Origin: Pseudomonas entomophila
GTDB taxonomy: Bacteria; Pseudomonadota; Gammaproteobacteria; Pseudomonadales; Pseudomonadaceae
Length of the DNA stretch: 64,000 bases
Reading direction: 5' to 3'
Assembly: GCF_013523165.1 (NCBI RefSeq)
Contig: NZ_JAAMQI010000005.1
Coordinates: 176,979-240,978 of the forward strand
The notes under the pieces: model-generated
What the model was told of the DNA's origin: nothing
What the model saw: the letters and a program-made list of their open reading frames with translations, nothing else
Databases searched by the model: none
Made by a program: the position numbers and the translations under genes
Part shown: positions 18,970 to 27,587 of the stretch, in pieces
Layout of the letters: each line of letters starts with the position of its first letter
Position numbering within the stretch: position 1 is the stretch's first letter

Positions 18970-20595
18970 ATGCTCAAACACGCCGTCATCCCGCTTCTGG
19001 TCGGTGCCAGCCTGCTCGCTGGCGCTTCCTCGGTGCAGGCCGCCGCCAACCTGGTGTTCTGCTCCGAAGGCAGCCCGGCCGGGTTCGACCCCGGGCAATA
19101 CACCACCGGAACCGACTTCGATGCGTCGGCCGAACCCCTGTTCAACCGGCTGACCCAGTTCGAGCGTGGTGGCACCGCCGTGATCCCGGGCCTGGCGACC
19201 CGCTGGGAGGTCTCGGACGATGGCCTGGTGTATACCTTTCACCTGCGCGAAGGCGTGAAGTTCCACACCACCGACTACTTCACCCCGACCCGTGACTTCG
19301 ACGCCGACGACGTGCTGTTCACCTTCAACCGCATGCTCGACAAGCAGCACCCGTTCCGCAAGGCCTACCCCACCGAGTTCCCCTACTTCACCGATATGGG
19401 GATGGACAAGAACATCGCCAAGCTCGAGAAGCTCGACGCCCATACGGTCCGCTTCACCCTCGCCCAGGTCGATGCCGCCTTCATCCAGAACCTGGCCATG
19501 AGCTTCGCCTCGATCCAGTCCGCCGAATACGCACAGCGCCTGCTCGACGAAGGCCGGCCGGCCGACATCAACCAGAAGCCGATCGGGACCGGCCCGTTCG
19601 TGTTCAGCCGATACCAGAAGGACTCGACCATTCGCTACAAGGGCAACAAGCAGTATTGGAAGCCCGAGGACGTGAAGCTCGACAACCTGATCTTCGCCAT
19701 CACCACCGATGCCTCGGTGCGCATGCAGAAGCTGAAGAAGAACGAGTGCCAGGTCACCCTGTTCCCGCGGCCGGCCGACATCGAGCCGCTCAAGGCCGAC
19801 AAGAACCTGCAGATGCCGCATCAGGCAGGCTTCAACCTGGGCTACATCGCCTACAACGTGATGGACAAGATCAAGGGCAGCGACGCGCCCAACCCCATGG
19901 CCAAGCTGGAAGTCCGCCAGGCGCTGGACATGGCCGTGGACAAGAAGAAGATCATCGAGTCCGTTTACCAGGGCGCAGGCCAGCTGGCGGTCAACGCCAT
20001 GCCACCGACCCAGTGGTCCTATGACGACAGCATCACGGGTACGCCGTACGACCCGGAAAAGGCCCGCCAGCTGCTCAAGCAGGCCGGCGTCAAGGAGGGC
20101 ACCGAGATCACCTTGTGGGCCATGCCGGTGCAGCGCCCGTACAACCCCAACGCCAAGCTGATGGCCGAAATGCTTCAGTCCGACTGGAGCAAGATCGGGA
20201 TCAAGGCCAAGATCGTCACCTACGAATGGGGTGAGTACATCAAGCGCTCCAAGGGCGGCGAGCAAGGCGCCATGCTGATCGGCTGGAGCGGCGACAACGG
20301 TGACCCGGACAACTGGCTGGGCACCCTGTACGGCTGCGATGCGATCGACGGCAACAACTTCTCGAAGTGGTGCTACAAGCCCTACGACGACCTGATCAAG
20401 CAGGCCAAGGCCACCTCCGACCAGGCCAAGCGTACCGAGCTGTACCAGAAGGCCCAGCACATCCTCAAGGAGCAGGTACCGATCACGCCGATCGCCCACT
20501 CCACGGTGTACCAGCCGATGAGCGCCAAGGTAGAGGGCTTCAAGATCAGCCCCTTCAGCCTCAACTCGTTCTACGGGGTCGGCATCCGCCCGTGA
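18970..20595 (+). CDS. dppA1: di/oligopeptide ABC transporter substrate-binding protein 1
   Basis: 541 residues, Sec signal peptide cleaved after SSVQA. Family 5 solute-binding protein very close to E. coli DppA: FCSEGSPAGFD at the mature N-terminus, SFASIQSAEYA, and the two ligand-anchoring segments MPVQRPYNPN (arginine binding the peptide carboxylate) and GWSGDNGDPDNW (aspartate binding the amino group). The disulfide cysteines in VFCSEG and KKNECQV are kept. The receptor would deliver dipeptides to the DppBCDF importer encoded downstream. The frame is open further upstream, but only this ATG gives a signal peptide and has GAGG in front. First of three paralogous receptors in the locus. Confidence 0.96.
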   Translation: MLKHAVIPLLVGASLLAGASSVQAAANLVFCSEGSPAGFDPGQYTTGTDFDASAEPLFNRLTQFERGGTAVIPGLATRWEVSDDGLVYTFHLREGVKFHTTDYFTPTRDFDADDVLFTFNRMLDKQHPFRKAYPTEFPYFTDMGMDKNIAKLEKLDAHTVRFTLAQVDAAFIQNLAMSFASIQSAEYAQRLLDEGRPADINQKPIGTGPFVFSRYQKDSTIRYKGNKQYWKPEDVKLDNLIFAITTDASVRMQKLKKNECQVTLFPRPADIEPLKADKNLQMPHQAGFNLGYIAYNVMDKIKGSDAPNPMAKLEVRQALDMAVDKKKIIESVYQGAGQLAVNAMPPTQWSYDDSITGTPYDPEKARQLLKQAGVKEGTEITLWAMPVQRPYNPNAKLMAEMLQSDWSKIGIKAKIVTYEWGEYIKRSKGGEQGAMLIGWSGDNGDPDNWLGTLYGCDAIDGNNFSKWCYKPYDDLIKQAKATSDQAKRTELYQKAQHILKEQVPITPIAHSTVYQPMSAKVEGFKISPFSLNSFYGVGIRP

Positions 20596-20604
20596 CACGC
20601 GCCC

Positions 20605-20629
20605 GGGCCTGACCGCTCCCGGTCGGCCC
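20605..20629 (+). other. intercistronic hairpin after dppA1
   Basis: GGGCC-T-GACCG pairs with CGGTC-GGCCC around a four-base loop, with one bulged T. It starts 10 bases after the dppA1 stop and has no T-run, so it looks more like a 3'-end stabiliser than a full terminator. Confidence 0.6.
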
Positions 20630-20641
20630 GGTCAAAGCGAA

Positions 20642-20721
20642 TTCCCAACGGCTTGGGAAATTTCCCTGACAGAAAAGGCAACGGACTCTACCTCCGCCTT
20701 CCTGACGTCCCTAACGTCAGG
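20642..20721 (+). promoter_or_regulatory. dyads upstream of dppA2
   Basis: Two symmetrical elements: TTCCC-N8-GGGAA at 20642-20659, resembling the larger dyad upstream of dppA1, and a perfect 8-bp inverted repeat CCTGACGT/ACGTCAGG with a five-base loop at 20701-20721. Together they suggest a second regulated promoter or an attenuator in front of dppA2. Confidence 0.45.
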
Positions 20722-20785
20722 AACGGCCCCCTGCTGCCGCGAGTTGGCCAGGCCGCTGCCTCGAACCGACAAGGATGACCTCATC

Positions 20786-22378
20786 ATGCACCTTCGCCCT
20801 CTCGCCGGCTGCCTGCTCGGCCTGGCCCTGCTGACCCAGGCGTCGACCAGCCAGGCGCGCACCCTGGTGTTCTGCTCCGAAGGCAGCCCGGCCGGTTTCG
20901 ACACCGCGCAATACACGACCGCCACCGACAACGACGCCGCCCAGCCGATCTACAACCGCCTGGTAGAGTTCGAGCGCGGCGGTACCGCCGTCGAGCCCGC
21001 GCTGGCCCGGCGCTGGGACATTTCGCCCGATGGCCTGCGCTACACCTTCCACCTGCGCGACGACGTGCATTGGCACACGACGCCGTACTTCACGCCCAGC
21101 CGGCCATTCGACGCCGATGACGTGCTGTTCACCTTCGAGCGCATGCGCGACAGACAGCACCCTTTCCGTCAGGCCTATCCCACGGAGTTTCCGTATTTCG
21201 TCAGCATGGGCCTGGACCGCAACATCGTCGGCGTCGAGAAAACCGGCCCGCACACGGTGGTCTTCACTCTGGCCCAGGTCGACGCGGCCTTCCTGCAGAA
21301 CCTGGCCATGAGCTTCGCCTCGATCCTGTCGGCCGAATACGCCGACCAGTTGCTGCACACGGGCCGCCCCAGCGACCTCAACCACAAGCCGATCGGCACG
21401 GGGCCGTTCGCCTTCCAGCGCTACCAGAAGGACGCGCAGATCCGCTACCTGGCCAACCCCCGCTACTGGAAAGCCGGGCAAGGCAATGTCGACACGCTGG
21501 TGTTTTCGATCAACGTCGACCCAGCGGTGCGGCTGCAGAAGCTCAAGCGCAACGAGTGCCAGGTCACCCTCAACCCACGCCCGGCGGACCTGCCGTCGCT
21601 CGGGCAGACGCCAGGGGTGACGGTGATGACGGCGCCAGGCTTCAACCTCGGCTTCCTGGCCTACAACACCCAGCGTGCGCCGTTCGACCAGGTGCAGGTG
21701 CGCCGGGCCCTGGACATGGCCGTGAACAAGCGGGCGATCATCGATGCGGTGTACCAGGAGGCGGGTCAGGTGGCCGTCAACGCCATGCCACCGACCCAGT
21801 GGTCCTATGACGACCGCCTCCAGGATGCGCCCTACAACCCGGCCAAGGCCAAGGCCCTGCTCGAACAGGCCGGAATCACGCCGGACCGCGAGTTCACCCT
21901 GTGGGCCATGCCGGTGCAGCGCCCCTACAACCCCAACGCCCGGTTGATGGCCGAAATGCTCCAGGCGGACTGGGCCAAGGTCGGGCTCAGGGTACGCATC
22001 GTCAGCTACGAATGGGGCGAGTACGTCAAGCGGCTGAAAAGCGGCGAGCACGACATCGCGCTGATCGGTTGGACGGGCGACAACGGCGACCCGGACAACT
22101 GGCTCGGGACGCTCTTCGGCTGCGCGGCGATCGGTGGCAACAACTATGCCCGCTGGTGTGACGCCGATTACGACGCACTGATCACCCAGGCGCGCAGCGT
22201 CACCGAGCGCCAGCAGCGCACACCGCTCTACCAGCAGGCGCAACGGCTGCTCAAGCAGCACGTGCCGATCACGCCCATCGCGCACTCCACGGTGCACCAA
22301 CCCCTCAGTACCCGGGTTCATGGGTTCAAGGTCAGCCCGTTCGGGCGCAACGACTTCTTCGCCGTCGACCTCGAGTAA
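20786..22378 (+). CDS. dppA2: di/oligopeptide ABC transporter substrate-binding protein 2
   Basis: 530 residues with a signal peptide (MHLRPLAGCLLGLALLTQAS, cleavage after SQA). Closely similar to receptor 1 through its whole length, with FCSEGSPAGFD, both disulfide cysteines, MPVQRPYNPN (carboxylate-binding arginine) and GWTGDNGDPDNW (amino-binding aspartate) all present. It is therefore expected to bind free dipeptides like E. coli DppA. AAGGA precedes the ATG by ten bases; an earlier ATG at 20744 would spoil the signal peptide. The 190-nt gap from receptor 1 contains dyads that could allow separate control. Confidence 0.95.
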   Translation: MHLRPLAGCLLGLALLTQASTSQARTLVFCSEGSPAGFDTAQYTTATDNDAAQPIYNRLVEFERGGTAVEPALARRWDISPDGLRYTFHLRDDVHWHTTPYFTPSRPFDADDVLFTFERMRDRQHPFRQAYPTEFPYFVSMGLDRNIVGVEKTGPHTVVFTLAQVDAAFLQNLAMSFASILSAEYADQLLHTGRPSDLNHKPIGTGPFAFQRYQKDAQIRYLANPRYWKAGQGNVDTLVFSINVDPAVRLQKLKRNECQVTLNPRPADLPSLGQTPGVTVMTAPGFNLGFLAYNTQRAPFDQVQVRRALDMAVNKRAIIDAVYQEAGQVAVNAMPPTQWSYDDRLQDAPYNPAKAKALLEQAGITPDREFTLWAMPVQRPYNPNARLMAEMLQADWAKVGLRVRIVSYEWGEYVKRLKSGEHDIALIGWTGDNGDPDNWLGTLFGCAAIGGNNYARWCDADYDALITQARSVTERQQRTPLYQQAQRLLKQHVPITPIAHSTVHQPLSTRVHGFKVSPFGRNDFFAVDLE

Positions 22379-22392
22379 ACCCTTTCCGCCAA

Positions 22393-22413
22393 TGGGGGCA
22401 TGCCTTGCCCCCA
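22393..22413 (+). other. intercistronic hairpin after dppA2
   Basis: A perfect 8-bp stem (TGGGGGCA with TGCCCCCA) and a five-base loop, 14 bases after the dppA2 stop. No T-run follows. Confidence 0.65.
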
Positions 22414-22520
22414 CGGGGAAGGTGCGTCCTGGGGAGGGCGCCGTCGGCGGCACTGGCTTCACTGCAACACCCCGGCCTGCACAGGCTGGACATAACGAGA
22501 ACCACCAAGGAGCTTCGAAC

Positions 22521-23894
22521 ATGAGACATTCCCTATCGGTCGTGGCAGCGCTCTGCCTGGGAGCCTGCATGGGCCAGGCCCAGGCAGACGACACGCCGCG
22601 CCTGCCCCTCGACCTCAAGACCGACAGCGCACAGGCAGGCGCCGGCGGTTTCTTCGACGATCAACACCTGTCGGGCAGCACGCGCAACTGGTATGCCCGC
22701 GAGCATTCGTCGCGCGACGCCCTGTGGCGCTACACCCAAGGCGACGGCAGCCGCCGGAGCACGCACTCGCGCACCAACTGGGTCCAGGGCACGGTGCTCG
22801 ACTACAGCTCGGGCTTTACCGAAGGCACCGTGGGCGTGGCGGTCCAGGCGGCGCTGTACAACGCCGTGGCGCTGGAACGCGGGCGTGCCCGGGTGGCCGG
22901 TCCCAACAACCGTACCTTGACCCATCGCAACGGCGAGGCACTGGACCAGTGGAGCAAGGCCGGGCTGGCCAACGTGAAGCTGCGCGCGTCCAACACCACC
23001 TTGACCGCCGGGCGTCAGGCGATCAACACGCCGGTCCTGGCCACCCTGGGCAACCGTGCGCTGCCTTCGAGCTTCCAGGGGATCAGCCTGAACAGCAGCG
23101 AATTCGAGCAGCTGTCGTTCGAGCTGGGTACTTTCGATCGCGTCTCGCCCCGGACCGAGCAGAGCCTGAGCACGTTTCGCAGCGAGTACGCTGCGGTCAG
23201 CGCCGAAAGCGATCGCATCAGCCTGTTCGGCGTCAATTACCGCCCCTCCGCGTTCCTGAACACCAGCCTGTTCGCTGCCAAGGTCGATGACTTCTGGAAC
23301 CAGTACTACGCCGATGCCAGCCACTCGCTGACCGATGGCGAGGACTGGAGCCTGGTGACCACCGTCAAGTACTACAAGACGGTCGACGAAGGGCGCCGCC
23401 TGCTCGGCCCGATCGACAACGACACCTACAGCCTGGACTTCTCGCTGGCCTACCAGGCCCACACCTTCGGCCTGGCCTGGCAGCAGGTGCTGGGTGACGA
23501 ATACTTCGACTACCTGCACGAGAGCAACGGCATCTACCTGGCCAACTCGCTGTTCTCCGACTACAACGGACCGAACGAGAAGTCGCTGCAGCTTTCCTAT
23601 GCCCTGGACATGGCGCCGTATGGCGTGCCCGGGCTCAAGCTCAACCTCTACACCGCCCGCGGCTGGGGCATCGACGGCACGCACTACAAGGGCACCGGCT
23701 ACGACGTCAGAGGCCTGGACGGGGAGCACCATGCCGAGTGGAGCGTAGGCGCCACCTACGCCGTGCAATCCGGTGCGCTCAAGAACGCCACGGTGCGCGC
23801 GACCTACACAGCGCACCGCGCCAGTCGGGCCCAGGCCGACGGCAGCCTCGACGAGTTCCGCGTGGTGACCACGATTCCTTTAGACATCCTTTGA
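22521..23894 (+). CDS. OprD-family outer-membrane porin, peptide-associated (OpdD/OpdP type)
   Basis: 457 residues. A signal peptide (MRHSLSVVAALCLGACMGQA, mature end around ADDTPRLPLD) precedes an 18-strand beta-barrel of the OprD type. Typical segments are GFFDDQHLSGSTRNWYARE, GRQAINTPVLATLGNRALP and SFQGISLNSSEF in the eyelet/L3 region, and a terminal strand ending in DIL rather than the more common terminal Phe. OprD porins are substrate-selective channels; its place between two peptide receptors implies diffusion of peptides across the outer membrane, as for OpdD/OpdP in P. aeruginosa. AAGGAG lies eight bases before the ATG. The in-frame open region extends back over the dppA2 3' end but lacks another credible start. 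Confidence 0.93.
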   Translation: MRHSLSVVAALCLGACMGQAQADDTPRLPLDLKTDSAQAGAGGFFDDQHLSGSTRNWYAREHSSRDALWRYTQGDGSRRSTHSRTNWVQGTVLDYSSGFTEGTVGVAVQAALYNAVALERGRARVAGPNNRTLTHRNGEALDQWSKAGLANVKLRASNTTLTAGRQAINTPVLATLGNRALPSSFQGISLNSSEFEQLSFELGTFDRVSPRTEQSLSTFRSEYAAVSAESDRISLFGVNYRPSAFLNTSLFAAKVDDFWNQYYADASHSLTDGEDWSLVTTVKYYKTVDEGRRLLGPIDNDTYSLDFSLAYQAHTFGLAWQQVLGDEYFDYLHESNGIYLANSLFSDYNGPNEKSLQLSYALDMAPYGVPGLKLNLYTARGWGIDGTHYKGTGYDVRGLDGEHHAEWSVGATYAVQSGALKNATVRATYTAHRASRAQADGSLDEFRVVTTIPLDIL

Positions 23895-23901
23895 AGCACG
23901 C

Positions 23902-23931
23902 GCCGTCACGCCACACACGTCGCGTGACGGC
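23902..23931 (+). other. intercistronic hairpin after the porin gene
   Basis: A perfect 10-bp stem (GCCGTCACGC with GCGTGACGGC) around a 10-base loop, seven bases after the porin stop and 26 bases before dppA3. No T-run. Confidence 0.65.
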
Positions 23932-23957
23932 CCTGCCCTTCGCCATCAGGAGGTTTC

Positions 23958-25553
23958 ATGAATGCATGCATGCGCCGGATCGCTCTGGCGACCGTAGCCT
24001 TAGGGATGGCCGGCAGCCTGGCCGCCAAGCCCCTGGTGGTCTGCACCGAGGCCAGCCCGGAGGGGTTCGACATGGTCCAGTACACGACGGCAGTCACCGC
24101 CGATGCCGTGGCGGAAACGCTCTTCGATCGTCTGGTCAGGTTCGCGCCCGGCACCACCGAGATCGAGCCCGCACTCGCCGAGCGCTGGGATATCAGCCCC
24201 GATGGGCTCACCTATACGTTCCATCTGCGCCGTGGCGTGGCCTTCCACCGGACCGACTACTTCAGCCCGACCCGCGAACTCGAGGCCGACGATGTGCTGT
24301 GGAGTTTCAGGCGCCAGCTCGACCCCGCTCACCCCTGGCATGACAAGACCAGCGTCGGCTATCCCTATTTCGAAAGCATGGCGCTGCGTGACCTGATCCG
24401 TTCGGTGGACAAGACCGATGCCCATACGGTGGTGTTCACCCTGAACCGGCCCGATGCTCCCTTCCTGCGCAACCTGGCCATGGCCTTCGCCTCGATCTAC
24501 TCAGCCGAATACGCCGACCAGCTGCTGGCCACCGGGCAGACCCAGGCGCTCAACAGCAAGCCGATCGGTACCGGGCCGTTCATCTTCCAGCGCTACAGCA
24601 AGGACGCCCAGGTCCGCTACAAGCCAAACCCCGCGTACTTCCGGGGCAAGCCACCGGCCGACGCACTGATCTTCGCCATCACCCCGGACAACAACGTGCG
24701 CCTGCAAAAGCTGCGTGCCAACGAATGCCAGATCGCGCTGCACCCCAAGCCGGACGACGTCCCGGCGATCAAGGCCGACCCTGTGCTCAAGGTCGCCGAG
24801 AACGACGCGCTGGTCACCGGCTACATCGCGCTCAACACCCAGCATCGCTACCTGAACGACGTGCGCGTACGCCGTGCGTTGAACCTGGCCTTCGACCGCC
24901 AACGCCACGTCGCGCAACTGTTCGGCCAGGGCAACGCCCAGGTGGCGATCAATCCCTACCCCGCCAGCATGCTGGGCTACAACACCGACAACCGCAGCCC
25001 GGCCTACGATCCGGCCGCCGCCCGGGCCCTGCTCGCGCAGGCTGGGGTGCCGGAGGGTACGACCTTCACGCTGTTCACCCGCAACGGCGGTGGCCCGACC
25101 AACCCCAACCCCCGGTTGTCCGCCGAAATGCTCCAGGCCGATCTGGCCAAGGTCGGGTTGAAGCTCGACATCCGGGTGATGGAGTGGGCCGAGATGCTGC
25201 GTCGCGCCAAGCGCGGCGAGGCCGATCTGGTGGCCACGGGCTGGGCCAGCGACAACGGGGACCCGGACAACTTCCTCAGCCCGCTGCTCAGCTGCGACGC
25301 GGCCGCGTCCGGGGAGAACTATGCACGCTGGTGCGACAGCCGATTCCAGGCGCTGATCAGCCGCGCGCGTCAGGTAAGCAACGAACAGGAGCGGGCGACA
25401 CTCTATAGCCAGGCCCTGGCGGTGTACGATGAGCATCAGCCGTGGCTCGCGGTGGCGCACCCCCGGGTATTCGTCGCCATGCGCGCCAACGTGCAGGGCT
25501 ATCAGGTCAACCCGCTGACCAGCAACAACTTCGCCACTACCCTGGTGGAGTAG
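23958..25553 (+). CDS. dppA3: peptide-type ABC transporter substrate-binding protein 3, diverged
   Basis: 531 residues with a signal peptide (cleavage near LAAKPLVVC). It is a family 5 solute-binding protein but clearly more distant from receptors 1 and 2. The cysteines (VVCTEAS, RANECQI) and the amino-binding aspartate (GWASDNGDPDNF) are kept. The MPVQRPYNPN loop reads RNGGGPTNPN, so the arginine that holds the peptide C-terminal carboxylate in E. coli DppA (Arg355) is glycine. Ligands with a modified, longer or missing carboxylate are therefore likelier than plain dipeptides. AGGAGGTTTC gives a very strong ribosome binding site. dppB follows after 68 nt containing a hairpin. Confidence 0.93.
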   Translation: MNACMRRIALATVALGMAGSLAAKPLVVCTEASPEGFDMVQYTTAVTADAVAETLFDRLVRFAPGTTEIEPALAERWDISPDGLTYTFHLRRGVAFHRTDYFSPTRELEADDVLWSFRRQLDPAHPWHDKTSVGYPYFESMALRDLIRSVDKTDAHTVVFTLNRPDAPFLRNLAMAFASIYSAEYADQLLATGQTQALNSKPIGTGPFIFQRYSKDAQVRYKPNPAYFRGKPPADALIFAITPDNNVRLQKLRANECQIALHPKPDDVPAIKADPVLKVAENDALVTGYIALNTQHRYLNDVRVRRALNLAFDRQRHVAQLFGQGNAQVAINPYPASMLGYNTDNRSPAYDPAAARALLAQAGVPEGTTFTLFTRNGGGPTNPNPRLSAEMLQADLAKVGLKLDIRVMEWAEMLRRAKRGEADLVATGWASDNGDPDNFLSPLLSCDAAASGENYARWCDSRFQALISRARQVSNEQERATLYSQALAVYDEHQPWLAVAHPRVFVAMRANVQGYQVNPLTSNNFATTLVE

Positions 25554-25564
25554 AACAATCACGA

Positions 25565-25587
25565 CCGTCGGCTCACGAAGCCGACGG
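25565..25587 (+). other. intercistronic hairpin after dppA3
   Basis: A perfect 9-bp stem (CCGTCGGCT with AGCCGACGG) and a five-base loop, 11 bases after the dppA3 stop, upstream of dppB. No T-run. Confidence 0.65.
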
Positions 25588-25621
25588 CACCGCCTGACCG
25601 CTGATGAGGTGACGTGCGACC

Positions 25622-26632
25622 ATGTTGAGTTTTATTGCCCGACGCATCGGGCTGCTGATCCCGACGTTCTTCGGCATCACCCTGCTGACCTTCGCCCTCA
25701 TTCGCCTGATCCCCGGTGACCCGGTGGAGGTGATGATGGGCGAGCGCCGGGTCGACCCCCAGATGCATGCCGAGGCCATGCAGCGCCTGGGCCTGGACAA
25801 GCCCCTGCCCGTCCAGTACCTGGACTACATCGGCAAGCTGGCCCATGGCGACCTGGGTGAATCGCTGCGCACCCGCGAGAGCGTCTGGAGCGAGTTCACG
25901 ACGTTGTTCCCGGCCACCCTGGAGCTGGCCCTGGCGGCCCTGCTGTTCGCCGCGGTGGTCGGCATCCTGGCCGGGGTGATCGCCGCCCTCAAGCGTGGCT
26001 CGTTGCTCGACCATGGGGTGATGGGCATCTCGCTGGCCGGGTACTCCATGCCGATCTTCTGGTGGGGCCTGATCCTGATCATGTTCTTCTCGGTCAGCCT
26101 GGGCTGGACCCCGGTGTCCGGGCGCATCGACCTGCTCTACGACATCGAGCCCAGGACCGGGCTGATGCTGATCGACACCTTGCTCAGCGACGAGGAAGGC
26201 GCGTTCAAGGACGCGCTGATGCACCTGATCCTGCCGGCCATCGTGCTCGGCACCATTCCGCTGGCGGTCATCGCCCGCATGACCCGTTCGTCCATGCTCG
26301 AAGTGCTGCGCGAGGACTACATCCGTACCGCCCGCGCCAAGGGCCTGTCGCCGGCACGGGTGGTGTTCATCCACGGCCTGCGCAACGCGCTGATTCCGGT
26401 GCTCACGGTGCTCGGCCTGCAGGTCGGCGCCCTGCTCGCCGGCGCCGTGCTGACCGAGACGATCTTCTCCTGGCCGGGGATCGGCAAGTGGCTGATCGAA
26501 GCCATCGGCGCACGCGACTATCCCGTGGTCCAGAACGGCATTCTGCTCATCGCCTGCCTGGTGATCCTGGTCAACTTCGTGGTGGACATCCTCTACGGGT
26601 TGGTCAACCCCCGCATCCGTCATCAGCGCTGA
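25622..26632 (+). CDS. dppB: dipeptide ABC transporter permease DppB
   Basis: 336 residues, the expected length. An inner-membrane channel subunit with six membrane segments. The family N-terminus MLSFIARRIGLLIPTFFGIT leads to RLIPGDPVEVMMGERR, and the coupling-loop (EAA) motif is visible in YIRTARAKGLSPARVVFIHGLRNALIPVLT (shown in part, about residues 233-262). It pairs with DppC, nine bases downstream. GAGGTG ahead of the ATG serves as ribosome binding site. No regulatory gene lies inside the locus. Confidence 0.96.
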   Translation: MLSFIARRIGLLIPTFFGITLLTFALIRLIPGDPVEVMMGERRVDPQMHAEAMQRLGLDKPLPVQYLDYIGKLAHGDLGESLRTRESVWSEFTTLFPATLELALAALLFAAVVGILAGVIAALKRGSLLDHGVMGISLAGYSMPIFWWGLILIMFFSVSLGWTPVSGRIDLLYDIEPRTGLMLIDTLLSDEEGAFKDALMHLILPAIVLGTIPLAVIARMTRSSMLEVLREDYIRTARAKGLSPARVVFIHGLRNALIPVLTVLGLQVGALLAGAVLTETIFSWPGIGKWLIEAIGARDYPVVQNGILLIACLVILVNFVVDILYGLVNPRIRHQR

Positions 26633-26641
26633 GGCCCGATC

Positions 26642-27577
26642 ATGGTGAATCCTGTCGTGAACGACGCAACATCGACCGCCCCGAACGGCAGCCTCGACCA
26701 GAGCCTGCTCTACCCCTCACCCCTCAAGGAATTCTGGCACGCCTTCTCGCGCAACAAGGGCGCGGTGATGGGCCTGGCGTTCCTCTGCCTGATCGTCTTC
26801 TGCGCGCTGTTCGCGCCCTGGGTCGCGCCCCATGACCCGAGCGAGCAGTACCGCGACGCGCTGCTCACACCGCCGGCGTGGCTCGAGGGCGGCAGCCTGC
26901 AGTACCTGCTGGGCACCGACGAGCTGGGCCGCGACCTGCTCTCGCGCTTGATCCATGGCGCACGGCTGTCGCTGCTGATCGGCCTGTCCTCGGTGGTGCT
27001 GTCGCTGATCCCTGGCATCTTCATGGGCTTGCTGGCCGGCTTCTTCCCGCGCCTGCTCGGCCCGTCGATCATGCGCATGATGGACGTGATGCTGGCGCTG
27101 CCATCGCTGCTGCTGGCGGTCGCCGTGGTCGCCATTCTCGGCCCGGGCCTGATCAACACGGTGATCGCCATCGCCATCGTGTCGCTGCCGTCCTATGTGC
27201 GGCTGACCCGTGCGGCGGTGATGGGCGAACTCAACCGCGACTACGTCACCGCCGCACGCCTGGCCGGTGCCAGCCTGCCCCGCCTGATGTTCGTGACCGT
27301 GCTGCCGAACTGCATGGCGCCGCTGATCGTCCAGGCCACGCTGAGCTTTTCCTCGGCGATCCTCGACGCGGCGGCCCTGGGCTTTCTCGGGCTCGGCGTG
27401 CAACCGCCGACCCCGGAGTGGGGCACCATGCTCGCGTCGGCCCGCGACTACATCGAGCGGGCCTGGTGGGTGGTGAGCCTGCCGGGCCTGACCATCCTGC
27501 TCAGCGTGCTGGCGATCAACCTGATGGGCGATGGGCTGCGTGACGCGCTCGACCCCAAACTCAAGAACGCCGCCTGA
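26642..27577 (+). CDS. dppC: dipeptide ABC transporter permease DppC
   Basis: 311 residues. Second membrane subunit of the importer, with the oligopeptide-permease N-terminal extension ([18 protein letters not shown]) and [30 protein letters not shown] before the membrane core. The EAA loop is in [20 protein letters not shown] (about 199-218). Five to six membrane segments. Ten bases separate its stop from the dppD ATG. A second ATG-proximal start at the internal Met is unlikely, since the N-terminus matches the family. Confidence 0.95.
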   Translation: MVNPVVNDATSTAPNGSLDQSLLYPSPLKEFWHAFSRNKGAVMGLAFLCLIVFCALFAPWVAPHDPSEQYRDALLTPPAWLEGGSLQYLLGTDELGRDLLSRLIHGARLSLLIGLSSVVLSLIPGIFMGLLAGFFPRLLGPSIMRMMDVMLALPSLLLAVAVVAILGPGLINTVIAIAIVSLPSYVRLTRAAVMGELNRDYVTAARLAGASLPRLMFVTVLPNCMAPLIVQATLSFSSAILDAAALGFLGLGVQPPTPEWGTMLASARDYIERAWWVVSLPGLTILLSVLAINLMGDGLRDALDPKLKNAA

Positions 27578-27587
27578 GGACCACGCC

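Noticed and set aside
20642..20721. Riboswitch upstream of dppA2.
   Set aside because: Only short dyads are visible, with no conserved core of any riboswitch class I know.
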